A stretch of 19,978 bases of DNA from Chthonomonas sp035294505. Lineage in GTDB: Bacteria; Armatimonadota; Chthonomonadetes; Chthonomonadales; Chthonomonadaceae. The first letter of the stretch is position 1; every line of letters starts with the position of its first letter. Below are positions 8,268 through 15,982 of this stretch, piece after piece. A program made the position numbers and the translations under genes. Under the pieces are notes generated by a model. That model ran no database searches. It saw only the letters and a list, made by a program, of their open reading frames with translations, and had not been told where the DNA came from. The stretch spans positions 1 through 19,978 of the forward strand of contig NZ_DATGKU010000024.1 in NCBI RefSeq assembly GCF_035294505.1, given 5' to 3'.

Positions 8268-8744
8268 CTATTCCTCACTTAAGTGCCCCTCCAACAACGG
8301 GGCGAGTTGCTCCCACTCCTCAAAAGAGCGGCGCTCGGTTTGCGCGTAGGCCTCCAAAATCTCAAGGGCAGCCGAGCGCGGCATCGGGTGCTCTACCTTG
8401 TGAATGGGACACGGCAGCCACTCCACATGCCCCATAAGCCGACACACCAACGGGCGCACCGGATAGATGGTACAGAAACGGGTATCCCTATCCAAAAAAC
8501 GACAGAGGGTTACCTCAATGCCGTCGCCGAGCGCCTGTTGTTTTGGCTGTCTGAGCTTCTGTTCAAACACCTCGCGCTCCGATGCACTCATCTGCGCCAC
8601 ATAGCCACGTATGGCCTCCCACTCCTCGCGCGAGGCACGTGTGCCCGCCGCACAGCGGAGACTACACTGGGTGCAGCCGTTGCATACCTCAAGCCGAATG
8701 AGGCTCTCCAAACGTGCGGCTAACGAACGATTGTCTACCGACAT
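8268..8744 (-). CDS. YkgJ-family cysteine-cluster protein
   Basis: 158-aa cytosolic protein of the YkgJ/UPF0153 type (putative zinc- or iron-chelating CxxCxxC family; molecular role unknown). The N-terminal cluster is CNGCTQCSLRC (C21, C24, C27, C31). The second is C81, C91 and C101, with the family hallmark CTIYPVRPLVCR (91-102), followed by a further C112. Length fits the family. ATG 8744 lies inside the end of the preceding gene (10-bp overlap), so the two are probably translationally coupled. It is the last gene of the SpoVR-regulator group. Confidence 0.85.
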   Translation of the reverse strand: MSVDNRSLAARLESLIRLEVCNGCTQCSLRCAAGTRASREEWEAIRGYVAQMSASEREVFEQKLRQPKQQALGDGIEVTLCRFLDRDTRFCTIYPVRPLVCRLMGHVEWLPCPIHKVEHPMPRSAALEILEAYAQTERRSFEEWEQLAPLLEGHLSEE

Positions 8745-11440
8745 GCGGCCTCGTTCTCCTCTAAAGCGTAGGCAATGGCCTCCTCAAGGCTCAACGCCTC
8801 CCCATCACGATAGTAGCGTGTAAAGAGAGCCTCTCCCAAGGCCTCCTCGGTCTGTCTCAGATGCGCCTCATAGTCGCGCTTTTCAGAGGGGGTAAGGGGC
8901 GAGCCATGAGAAAATGTCTTTTTCGCGGCAGCGAAGAGACGCGCCGCCCTCTCGTACCGACCCGAAGCCGCTTCCAACTCGGCAAAAGCCAGTAGAGACC
9001 ATCCAAATCCGTGCTTGTCGCCGATCTGGCGCCGCAAAAGAAGGCTCTCCTGGGCAAAGGCGCGTGCCTTGACTAGGTCGCCTTGTTTACGGGCATAGAT
9101 TCCCAGGTTGTTGATGGCCGAGGCAAGCGCGTGCTGATTGGACAAACGCTCCCATGCCCTCCTAACCTCCCAAGTGATCGCCTCGGCCTTGACATAGTTG
9201 CCCTCCTCCTGAGCCACGGTGGCCAGATAGCCCAAGTACGCCGCTTTCAACTCCTGATCGTCCGATTGGCGGCTTATCTCATAGGCTTCCTCCAGCAGCA
9301 CCCGCGCCTTTTCAATTTGATCGAGATAGATTAGTGCCGCCCCGTAGTTGGCCAAAGCGGTTGCGGTATAGGAAGCATGTTGAAGCGCTCGAGCTTCCGC
9401 GACAGCTTTCTCAAAGTAGGTCGGCATCTCGATAGAGTTGCCCGCAGCCCAGCACTGTGCCCCCGCGCTGAGATAGGCCCTGTAGCGCTCGCCGGAAGGC
9501 GGTGCCTCCTTCGCATGGTCTAGCGCCGCTTTTAGGTAGGTTAAACTCTCACTCAAGTACCCACGCACGAGCCAGAAACGTTGCAAAGCGTTGACCAATC
9601 GCAACTCATCGGCCACGTTCTTCTGCTGAACGCACCATGCAAGCGCAGCGCGAAAGTTGGCGTGTTCGGCCTCAAACTGCGAGAGTGTTTCCGCCGTGCG
9701 TTCATCGTAAAGCCCATCTAAATGGGACAGCGCAAAATGTAGAAACCACTCCCTATGCCGGTCGCGTAAACGCTCCATCTCGGACAGGGCGATAAACTTC
9801 TCCCAAGCGTATTCGCGGAGGGTCTCCAACATGCGGAATCGTGTGGCACGCTCTGAGGCGTCGCATATCAGTAACGATTTGGCCACCAAAGAGTTCAAAA
9901 GCTCCCAAGTTTGGGGATTGTCATCCACGATCTGCGTGATGGCCTCGAACGTCGCCCCTCCCTCAAAAACGGCTAACCGACAAAAAAGCAACTTTTCCTG
10001 CTCGTCGAGCAGTTCATAGCTCCAGTCAATGAGGGCGCGAAGCGTCTGCTGGCGCGGTAAAGCCACACGACTGCCACGGCTGAGGAGATGTAAACGCTGC
10101 TGAATGCGCTCTGCGAGATGAGCGACGGAGAGAATGTTGAGACGTGCCGCGGCCAGCTCAAGGGCGAGAGGAATGCCATCCACCTGCTGACAAATAGAGA
10201 CGACATGAGCAGCGTTTGAGGGCTGAAGGTGAAAGTCGGGCCGAACCCGCCAGGCCAATTCCACAAAGAGGCGCACCGCATCGTATCGAAGCAGCCGATC
10301 GAACGACACGTCCGCATCCTCCGGCAGAGAGAGCGGAGAGAGAGGGTAAACCTGCTCTTCGGTAAGACCCAGAGGCTGACGGCTCGTGGCTAAAAAAACG
10401 ACTTGGGGACAATGGGCGAGAATCCATGAGACCGCCTCCAAGGCGGCGGTGCTGCCCTCAGCACATTTCCCCTCCGTGCCGGCGGTGAGGAGGTGCTCGC
10501 AGTTATCTAAAATCACCAGCAGGCGTAAGGGGCGGAGGTAGTCGCACAACACATCTTGAAGTCGCCTGTCTGCCTCCTCTTGGATGCCGAACACACGCGC
10601 GATGGCATGGAGCACAAGTTCGGGCGTTTTGAGCGTTGCCAGCTCCACAAGCCACACGCCGTCCGAAAAATCGTCTAGCAAACCGGCCCCCACCTGTAAG
10701 GAAAGGCGCGTTTTGCCCACGCCGCCCGGCCCTATCAACGTAAGTAAGCGGCAAGAGGACTGCGGAAGGGGTCGAAGTCGCCGTTGAATCTCCTCCAGCT
10801 CGCGCTCGCGCCCTATGAAGGAGGTAAGCTGGACAGGCAGATTCGTCTTTTGCGCTCCCAACGAGGCCAAAGGGGGAAACTGCGCAGGCAAGCGCGGATG
10901 GCAAAGTTGGAACAACGGTTCCGGCTGGCCTAGGTCCTTCAGGCGATGCAGCCCCAAATCTTGCAGGCTCACCCCGTCGGGCAAGGGAGACCCCTGCAAA
11001 CGCTCTTGTATCGCGTGGGTCAGGAGAATCTGTTCGCCGAAAGCCAGCGACACAAGCAGCGCTCCCCGCGAAAGGCACGCGCCGATAAACAGCTTATTTT
11101 GACAATACACCGTGCCCCAATGCAAAGCCATCCGCACGCGGATGGGCAACAATGGGGCTGTATCGCTCGATTCGGTAAAGCGTTTCGCGTTTTCTACAAA
11201 GGCGATTTGGGCTTCTAGGGCGGCGTTTACGGCCTGAAGCGGATGTTCAAAAGCAGCCCGAAACGAATCGCCCTCACGCAATAACACATGGCCCTGGTGA
11301 CGCTCGATGACCTCGTTTAAAACCGCGTCGTGCCAGGCCAGGCTACGCTCCATCGCAGTGGGGTGCTGCTCCCAAAGCGCACTGCTTTTCTCTATATCGG
11401 TGAAGAGAAAAGCTAAATGGCAATAACCTTCACTCTCCAT
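8735..11440 (-). CDS. Class III cyclase-like/NB-ARC ATPase/TPR signalling protein
   Basis: 901 aa in three parts. Residues ~8-180 are a class III nucleotide cyclase fold: FLFTDIEKSS (metal Asp15) and REGDSFRAAF (Asp58). The segment that should read NxxxR is LSRGALL (124-128), so the transition-state Asn and Arg are Ser and Leu. The domain probably binds rather than cyclizes a nucleotide. Residues ~205-560 are a COG3903-type NB-ARC/STAND ATPase: FIGRERELEEI, Walker A GPGGVGKT (237-244), Walker B LLVILDN (307-313) and ATSRQPLGL. Residues ~600-880 are TPR-like helices with Ala- and Tyr-rich repeats. No DNA-binding domain is seen, so the output is probably by protein-protein contact. The start is 3 bp after the SpoVR stop and the end overlaps the YkgJ-type gene, so it lies in an operon. 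Confidence 0.85.
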   Translation of the reverse strand: MESEGYCHLAFLFTDIEKSSALWEQHPTAMERSLAWHDAVLNEVIERHQGHVLLREGDSFRAAFEHPLQAVNAALEAQIAFVENAKRFTESSDTAPLLPIRVRMALHWGTVYCQNKLFIGACLSRGALLVSLAFGEQILLTHAIQERLQGSPLPDGVSLQDLGLHRLKDLGQPEPLFQLCHPRLPAQFPPLASLGAQKTNLPVQLTSFIGRERELEEIQRRLRPLPQSSCRLLTLIGPGGVGKTRLSLQVGAGLLDDFSDGVWLVELATLKTPELVLHAIARVFGIQEEADRRLQDVLCDYLRPLRLLVILDNCEHLLTAGTEGKCAEGSTAALEAVSWILAHCPQVVFLATSRQPLGLTEEQVYPLSPLSLPEDADVSFDRLLRYDAVRLFVELAWRVRPDFHLQPSNAAHVVSICQQVDGIPLALELAAARLNILSVAHLAERIQQRLHLLSRGSRVALPRQQTLRALIDWSYELLDEQEKLLFCRLAVFEGGATFEAITQIVDDNPQTWELLNSLVAKSLLICDASERATRFRMLETLREYAWEKFIALSEMERLRDRHREWFLHFALSHLDGLYDERTAETLSQFEAEHANFRAALAWCVQQKNVADELRLVNALQRFWLVRGYLSESLTYLKAALDHAKEAPPSGERYRAYLSAGAQCWAAGNSIEMPTYFEKAVAEARALQHASYTATALANYGAALIYLDQIEKARVLLEEAYEISRQSDDQELKAAYLGYLATVAQEEGNYVKAEAITWEVRRAWERLSNQHALASAINNLGIYARKQGDLVKARAFAQESLLLRRQIGDKHGFGWSLLAFAELEAASGRYERAARLFAAAKKTFSHGSPLTPSEKRDYEAHLRQTEEALGEALFTRYYRDGEALSLEEAIAYALEENEAACR

Positions 11441-11443
11441 GCC

Positions 11444-12895
11444 CTAAGCCGGCTCTTCGATAATTTCCTTCCCGTCCCAACTGATCATCTCCTCCCCATT
11501 CGGCCCGGTCTGAATATGCACCGGTCGTTTCCAAATTTGGTAGATGTAGCGGAGTGTTCGGCGCGCATAGTCTTTATCGAGCGGTTTGCCGTCATAGTGG
11601 TGTTTCAGGAGCAGTTCACCACGCCGCTGGTAGTCTCCATCCTCCACGGTAATCACGGGAATGCCAAAATTGGTCATACTGTCCAGCAGAGTATCGCGAA
11701 CCTTGCGCCAGTCCGTTTCCTGAACCACCCACACGAGTTCCCCGTTGATCTCCTCTTGTTTATAGGTGTAGAGGTCTAAGCGTTTGACAAGCCCCTCGGT
11801 GAGATATTTCCGCAGGAAAGAGGTGTCGCACTCAAGCTGGCGCACCTCAAATATCTTCTTGAGACCTTCGCCTTGAGGACGTGGCAGGGGTTCGTCTCGC
11901 CAATCCGTTTCCGGATAGTCGGGGTCTGGCTCGCCGTTCCAGCGTCGCTCGATGTCCTTAAAAATAGTATAGCCCACATAGTACGGGTTCAGCGACATAC
12001 GCGAACCGGGCGACAGCACCGCAGAGTGCATGCGGCGAAACTCAAAATGCTCCTCTGGAGTGAGATCGATCTCGGAAAGGATTCGTTCATGCCAGTAGGA
12101 AGCCCATCCCTCGTTCATGATTTTGGTGCGCATTTGGGGAACAAAGTAGAGCATCTCCTCACGGATCATGCTCAAAATATCGCGCTGCCACCGCTCAAGT
12201 TCCGGCGCATAGTCGCGAAGGAAGCCGAGCAAATCATAATCAGGTTCGGGAGGAATACGTCGAGCAGGAGCAGGCTCGGGCTGAAGCGATCGCTCCTCAC
12301 CAATAACCCACAGATCGTCGAATTCGGTGGCATGCCGCGTAGGGTGACGTCGCTCCTGTTCATACTCTTCTGGAGTTTTACGATGGAAAGGCGCCGTGGC
12401 ATGAATGTCAAAGTGATACTCAATGGAGAGCACCGCATCCAGAAACTCCTCCACCACCAACGGGCCGTACTCTTCTTCATAGCGACGTATGCGGTTTGAG
12501 TGCAAGCGCACCTTCTCGATCATCTTGCGATCGGTCTGTTCAAAGTAGACGTTGTTCTTAAAAAAGTCGTTGTGGCCGAGCACGTGGGCCACAACAAACT
12601 TATGGGCGAGCATGGAGTTGCTCTCTAATAAAAAGGCTTGGCAGGGATCGGTGTTGAAGACGATCTCATAGATTTTGGCCATGCCATACTCGTACATGGT
12701 TTTTTGAATATGGTAGTCACGGCCAAAAGTCCAGTGCGAAAAACGAGCCGGCAGCCCATAGCTTCCAAGTTCATAGATAACGTGGTCGGGCACCACTTCA
12801 AAATGCACCGGATAGAAATCCAGTCCAAGCTCCGCCGCTTTCTGGGTAATGATATCTATCCATTTTTCCAGCTCGGCACGCTCTGCGCGATCCAT
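11444..12895 (-). CDS. spoVR: SpoVR family protein
   Basis: 483 aa, usual family length (~470-510). Recognised by the N-terminal half, with GLDFYPVHFEVVP, YGLPARFSHWTFGRDY, MLAHKFVVAHVLGHNDFFKNN (from residue 95) and RRYEEEYG, and by a later block MNEGWASYWHERIL. Conserved His/Glu-rich motifs suggest metal binding, but biochemical function is unknown; in Bacillus it affects spore cortex formation, and many non-spore-formers carry it. In many genomes it sits with PrkA kinase and YhbH. Neither is here. Instead it is followed 3 bp later by the cyclase-like/NB-ARC regulator. AGGAGAAAGGG precedes ATG 12895. Upstream 12896-13031 is AT-rich; I found no convincing promoter pair in it. Confidence 0.93.
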   Translation of the reverse strand: MDRAERAELEKWIDIITQKAAELGLDFYPVHFEVVPDHVIYELGSYGLPARFSHWTFGRDYHIQKTMYEYGMAKIYEIVFNTDPCQAFLLESNSMLAHKFVVAHVLGHNDFFKNNVYFEQTDRKMIEKVRLHSNRIRRYEEEYGPLVVEEFLDAVLSIEYHFDIHATAPFHRKTPEEYEQERRHPTRHATEFDDLWVIGEERSLQPEPAPARRIPPEPDYDLLGFLRDYAPELERWQRDILSMIREEMLYFVPQMRTKIMNEGWASYWHERILSEIDLTPEEHFEFRRMHSAVLSPGSRMSLNPYYVGYTIFKDIERRWNGEPDPDYPETDWRDEPLPRPQGEGLKKIFEVRQLECDTSFLRKYLTEGLVKRLDLYTYKQEEINGELVWVVQETDWRKVRDTLLDSMTNFGIPVITVEDGDYQRRGELLLKHHYDGKPLDKDYARRTLRYIYQIWKRPVHIQTGPNGEEMISWDGKEIIEEPA

Positions 12896-13031
12896 AGACG
12901 TTTCCCTTTCTCCTCACAAGGGCAAAGCTGTTGAGTAGCCTATGTCCTTATGTATCCCTACGCAAAAAAGGATATTATCATTTTCGGAAGTTCAATAGCC
13001 CACTTTGCATCTTTTCTGCCATACAACCCAA

Positions 13032-14807
13032 CTAGCGCGGCACGCGCACGGTAGCAATAATCCCTTGCCCATCGGGAGCGTTCTCAAGATTGAAGGTGCC
13101 ATTGAGGTCACCCCGCACCAAGGTCTCCACAATGGAGAGACCAAGGCTGTCCTCCGCCCGAATACTGAAGCCAGGCGGAAGCGGCTCGCCATCGTTTGTA
13201 ACGCGTAGCAGCAGACAGTCGGGCTGCTCCTGCAACAAAATCTCAATGCGCCCCTCGTGGATGTTCTTAAAGCCGTGCTCCACCGCATTTTGAACAAGCT
13301 CATTGAGCACGAGGGCCATGGAGGTGGCCTTGTTCAACGGCAGCAGAAAATCGTCGCCTTCCACTTGAGAGTGGATGATCTTGCCCGGTGGCACCACGCT
13401 CTGTTTGGTGGCATTAAGGATGGACTCGGCCACCTTCTTGATGCTTACCGTGTCGAGATCGCGAGAGAGCAGTTCGTGCACACTGGAGATGGCGAGGATG
13501 CGAGAGAGCGTGTCGTTGAGAGCGTCCTCCACGGTGGTGTATTTGGAGTAGCGCATTTCCAGGCGAACGAGGCTGGCGATCTGCTGCAGGTTGTTTTTTA
13601 CACGATGGTGCATCTCCTGGATGACGGCGGAGCGCACAAGCAGCTTGGCATGTTCCACCGCGAGGGCTGCCTGTGTGGCCAGCGCCTGAAGAATGGCCAA
13701 CTCCTCCTTTGTAAAAACATGCTCTTTGGCCGTATAGCAGTTGAGGACGCCGATAACGTTGCCCTGCAGCATCATCGGCACGCTGGCCAAGGAGACAACA
13801 CCCGCCTTTTGCGCGATCTCCGGCGAGGCATAGTCGGGACTTTGTTGTACATTCAGCACGGTAAGAATGCGTTTTTCGGCCACGGCCTTCCCGGCAATGC
13901 TCTCGCCCACCTTCAGGTTCGGTTTGCCGATATACTCCTGATTCTCCGCCTGCGTCGCCTTGATCACCAGCTCATTACGGGCGGTATCTAGGAGCATCAC
14001 CGTGCATATTTTGTAGCCCATGGTGCGGGCCACCATATTCACGAAAAGATGAAGCAGCTCCTCCAGGTAGACGTTAGAGGTTATCGCCTGGCTGACTTCG
14101 GACAGCGAATGCAGTTGAACGGCATGGCGTTCCAGTTGCCGAAATCGGCGCGACCTCTCGATGGCTCCGGCCACCTGGTTTGCAATGCCCGAAAGGAGAC
14201 GCACCTGGTTGCGCGTGTACTCTCGCGGGCGGCGCGTGCGCACGTTGATAACGCCCAATATCTCGCCACGCGTGACAAGAGGCACCGAAAGCATGGATTG
14301 AAACTCGCCTTCGTGCATTTCGGGGAAAAGCTTAAAGCGATGGTCTTTGTAGGCATCTTTACTGACGAGAACGGGTTTGCGCTCACGGGCGACCCAACCG
14401 GTGATGCCCTCTCCCATTTTGAGGCGTATCTTCCCCACCAGATCGCGCAGGCTCTCGTCGGCCGCCCGCAACACCAACTCCTGCCGATCTGGGTCGAACA
14501 GGTAGACCTGGCACGAATCGGTTCCGGTGATGCGGGTGGCGATATCGGCCGTGACCTTAAGCATCTCCTCAAGGTCGAACGCGGAACCGGTTGCCTCCCC
14601 TACCCGTCGCAGGGCATCGGCCTCCTCTTTTTTCTCTTCTAGCTCCGCACGCAGCTGTTCGATAAGCAGGTGCGCCTCACGCAATTGACGGTCCCGACGA
14701 TCTAACTCCTCCTGCAAGAGGGTTACATCCGGGTCGTCGCTGCGTCGCAGCGCGGCAAACAGCCGGCGCGAGCGAGGCGTACGCAGCCGATAGGCTCTTT
14801 CGCGCAT
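13032..14807 (-). CDS. Soluble GAF-GAF-HisKA_2 sensor histidine kinase
   Basis: 591 aa with no membrane segment. There is a basic N-terminus, a coiled coil (~28-68), GAF1 (~78-218), GAF2 (~235-390), then a HisKA_2 dimerization domain with EMHHRVKNNLQQ (phospho-acceptor probably His401). The HATPase has N-box LNELVQNAVEHGF (Asn507), a TNDGEPLPPGF box and DSLGLSIVETLV. GAF domains sense small molecules or redox; the ligand cannot be told. The gene follows the ANTAR regulator by 57 bp on the same strand, the same pairing as EutW/EutV, so phosphotransfer to that regulator is the natural reading. GGAGG lies 5 nt before ATG 14807. Confidence 0.92.
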   Translation of the reverse strand: MRERAYRLRTPRSRRLFAALRRSDDPDVTLLQEELDRRDRQLREAHLLIEQLRAELEEKKEEADALRRVGEATGSAFDLEEMLKVTADIATRITGTDSCQVYLFDPDRQELVLRAADESLRDLVGKIRLKMGEGITGWVARERKPVLVSKDAYKDHRFKLFPEMHEGEFQSMLSVPLVTRGEILGVINVRTRRPREYTRNQVRLLSGIANQVAGAIERSRRFRQLERHAVQLHSLSEVSQAITSNVYLEELLHLFVNMVARTMGYKICTVMLLDTARNELVIKATQAENQEYIGKPNLKVGESIAGKAVAEKRILTVLNVQQSPDYASPEIAQKAGVVSLASVPMMLQGNVIGVLNCYTAKEHVFTKEELAILQALATQAALAVEHAKLLVRSAVIQEMHHRVKNNLQQIASLVRLEMRYSKYTTVEDALNDTLSRILAISSVHELLSRDLDTVSIKKVAESILNATKQSVVPPGKIIHSQVEGDDFLLPLNKATSMALVLNELVQNAVEHGFKNIHEGRIEILLQEQPDCLLLRVTNDGEPLPPGFSIRAEDSLGLSIVETLVRGDLNGTFNLENAPDGQGIIATVRVPR

Positions 14808-14839
14808 CAGGGCCTCCCTCCCTACATTTTCGATACGCA

Positions 14840-14863
14840 GCGATGACAGCAGAGGTTCATCGC
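14840..14863 (-). other. Hairpin between the response regulator and kinase genes
   Basis: Perfect seven-base arms GCGATGA and TCATCGC around a ten-base loop, directly after the regulator stop codon and about 33 nt before the kinase start. There is no T run, so it is not a classic terminator. It may set mRNA stability or relative expression of the two partners. Confidence 0.5.
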
Positions 14864-14864
14864 G

Positions 14865-15446
14865 CTAAATGTTGTGGGCAATGATGATGGCCTCGGCGAT
14901 CTCGCGCATGGATTTACGCGTGTTCATGCTCTGCACCTGGATGCGTCGAAAGGCCTCCTGCTCCTTCAAGCCATACTGATCCATAAGAATGCCTTTGGCG
15001 CGGTCTACCACCTTGCGCGTCTCCAGCTTCTCCTCCAAACTTGCCGCCTGCTCCTCGATCTTCTGGTAGGCCTCCCAACGGGCCACGGCCACCTCGATCT
15101 GCGGCATGAGATCGGCCTGTTTAAACGGTTTGACGAGATAGGAGTAGACACCGGCATCCTTCGCGCGATTTACGAGGTCAATTTGGCTATAGGCCGTTAG
15201 CAGAAGCACCGGCGCTATCTTCTCCTCCGTAATGACCCGTGCAGCATCTATGCCGTCCATTTCCGGCATCTTGATGTCGAGAATTACCACATCCGGCTTG
15301 AGGTTGCGGACGAGTTCCAGGGCGCGCACACCGTCGCCCGCCTCGCCTACCACCTCATAGCCGCTATCTTCCAGCATCTTTTTGAGGTCGAGCCGAATGA
15401 TCGGCTCATCGTCGGCTATCACAATACGTAGTTTGCTTTCGCTCAT
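14865..15446 (-). CDS. ANTAR-domain response regulator (RNA-binding antiterminator)
   Basis: 193 aa. The receiver domain (1-~120) has acidic pocket D12/D13, phospho-acceptor D57 (VVILDIKMPEMDG), T84 and K106 (YLVKPF). The C-terminal ANTAR domain (~130-190) has TRKVVDRAKGILMDQYGLKEQEAF, shown here only by its key blocks VVDRAKGILM and EAFRRIQ, then SMREIAEAII. ANTAR proteins act by binding paired hexaloop hairpins in nascent mRNA and preventing termination; the kinase downstream is its likely activator. AGAAGGAG precedes ATG 15446. The leader is long (about 300 nt if the TATAAT at 15756-15761 is used) and contains an ANTAR-like hairpin, so self-control by antitermination is possible. Targets elsewhere cannot be seen. 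Confidence 0.93.
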   Translation of the reverse strand: MSESKLRIVIADDEPIIRLDLKKMLEDSGYEVVGEAGDGVRALELVRNLKPDVVILDIKMPEMDGIDAARVITEEKIAPVLLLTAYSQIDLVNRAKDAGVYSYLVKPFKQADLMPQIEVAVARWEAYQKIEEQAASLEEKLETRKVVDRAKGILMDQYGLKEQEAFRRIQVQSMNTRKSMREIAEAIIIAHNI

Positions 15447-15634
15447 AGGTCGCTCCTTCTAAAAGGATAATGAGGCCTTCAGGCCTAAACTAGGTTGAGA
15501 GTGGGTGCAGAAACAGGAGATGCCCAACGTCCTCCGCTCCTTAAAGGCGTTCCTTTGCCTATCCTGTAGACCTGTGGGGGTAGTGCGCACAAAGGGAAGG
15601 GAGGGGCGTAGGCCGGTAAAAGGGTTTGTGTTTC

Positions 15635-15660
15635 TAGATGCCTCTGCGCTGAGGAATCTA
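15635..15660 (-). promoter_or_regulatory. ANTAR-like hexaloop hairpin in the response-regulator leader
   Basis: On the minus strand outer arms TAGAT/ATCTA, one T-C mismatch and inner arms CCTC/GAGG close a six-base loop AGCGCA. Known ANTAR target hairpins have six-base loops with A at position 1 and G at position 4; both are met. ANTAR sites normally come as two such hairpins; I found only one clear example. It lies about 190 nt upstream of the regulator's ATG. Confidence 0.4.
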
Positions 15661-15707
15661 AACTGTCGGCAACGGCACGAACCATCAAAAATCAAAGGAG
15701 GCGGTCT

Positions 15708-15929
15708 ATGCGATCAGAGCGCTCCTCAAACCGAAAAACATCGGTCTCTACTCTTATTATACCTCAATCCACCTCGATCTTAGTGAATGCAGAGGAAAGC
15801 TGCAGAGACTATCGCCAAAAGAGACTTGACGTATTTGATGGAGCATTCTATAATATAGAAAAAGCTATCGAGCCATACGCTTCTGAAAGCCGTCACGCCT
15901 GCCCGTCAGGTCAAGAACGATGGCGTTAA
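15708..15929 (+). CDS. Doubtful 73-aa reading frame in the divergent intergenic region
   Basis: A strong Shine-Dalgarno AAAGGAGG stands 6 nt before ATG 15708, which is the main reason to list it. The product is polar, has no recognisable domain or signal peptide, and its frame runs through an AT-rich promoter (15826-15854) for the next gene, which argues against coding. Listed as possible only. Confidence 0.22.
   Translation: MRSERSSNRKTSVSTLIIPQSTSILVNAEESCRDYRQKRLDVFDGAFYNIEKAIEPYASESRHACPSGQERWR
15756..15761 (-). promoter_or_regulatory. Possible -10 box for the response regulator/kinase operon
   Basis: Minus strand TATAAT in an AT-rich patch, giving a leader of about 300 nt. No matching -35 at 17 bp (ACTAAG). 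Weakly supported. Confidence 0.3.
15826..15854 (+). promoter_or_regulatory. Strong sigma70-type promoter
   Basis: TTGACG (15826-15831), a 17-bp spacer, and a perfect TATAAT (15849-15854). Transcription would start near 15861 and run into the presenilin-like membrane protein gene, leaving a leader of about 120 nt. Confidence 0.75.
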
Positions 15930-15982
15930 TCGCTCAGGCGCCTCGCAAGCGATGAGCACGAGATCTCTTGTTGGAGCTTTCC

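Noticed and set aside
10503..11078. 191-aa minus frame overlapping the STAND regulator
   Set aside because: Different frame of the same strand, low-complexity Arg/Ala/Gly-rich, no domain; the 901-aa frame carries Walker motifs.
12950..12990. GATAAT-like -10 and TTGAAC upstream of spoVR
   Set aside because: The two boxes are only about 10 bp apart and no other hexamer pair at 16-18 bp fits, so I do not call a promoter.
13257..14642. Long + frames (244 and 197 aa) opposite the histidine kinase
   Set aside because: Antisense shadows in the frame complementary to a gene with clear GAF, HisKA_2 and HATPase motifs.
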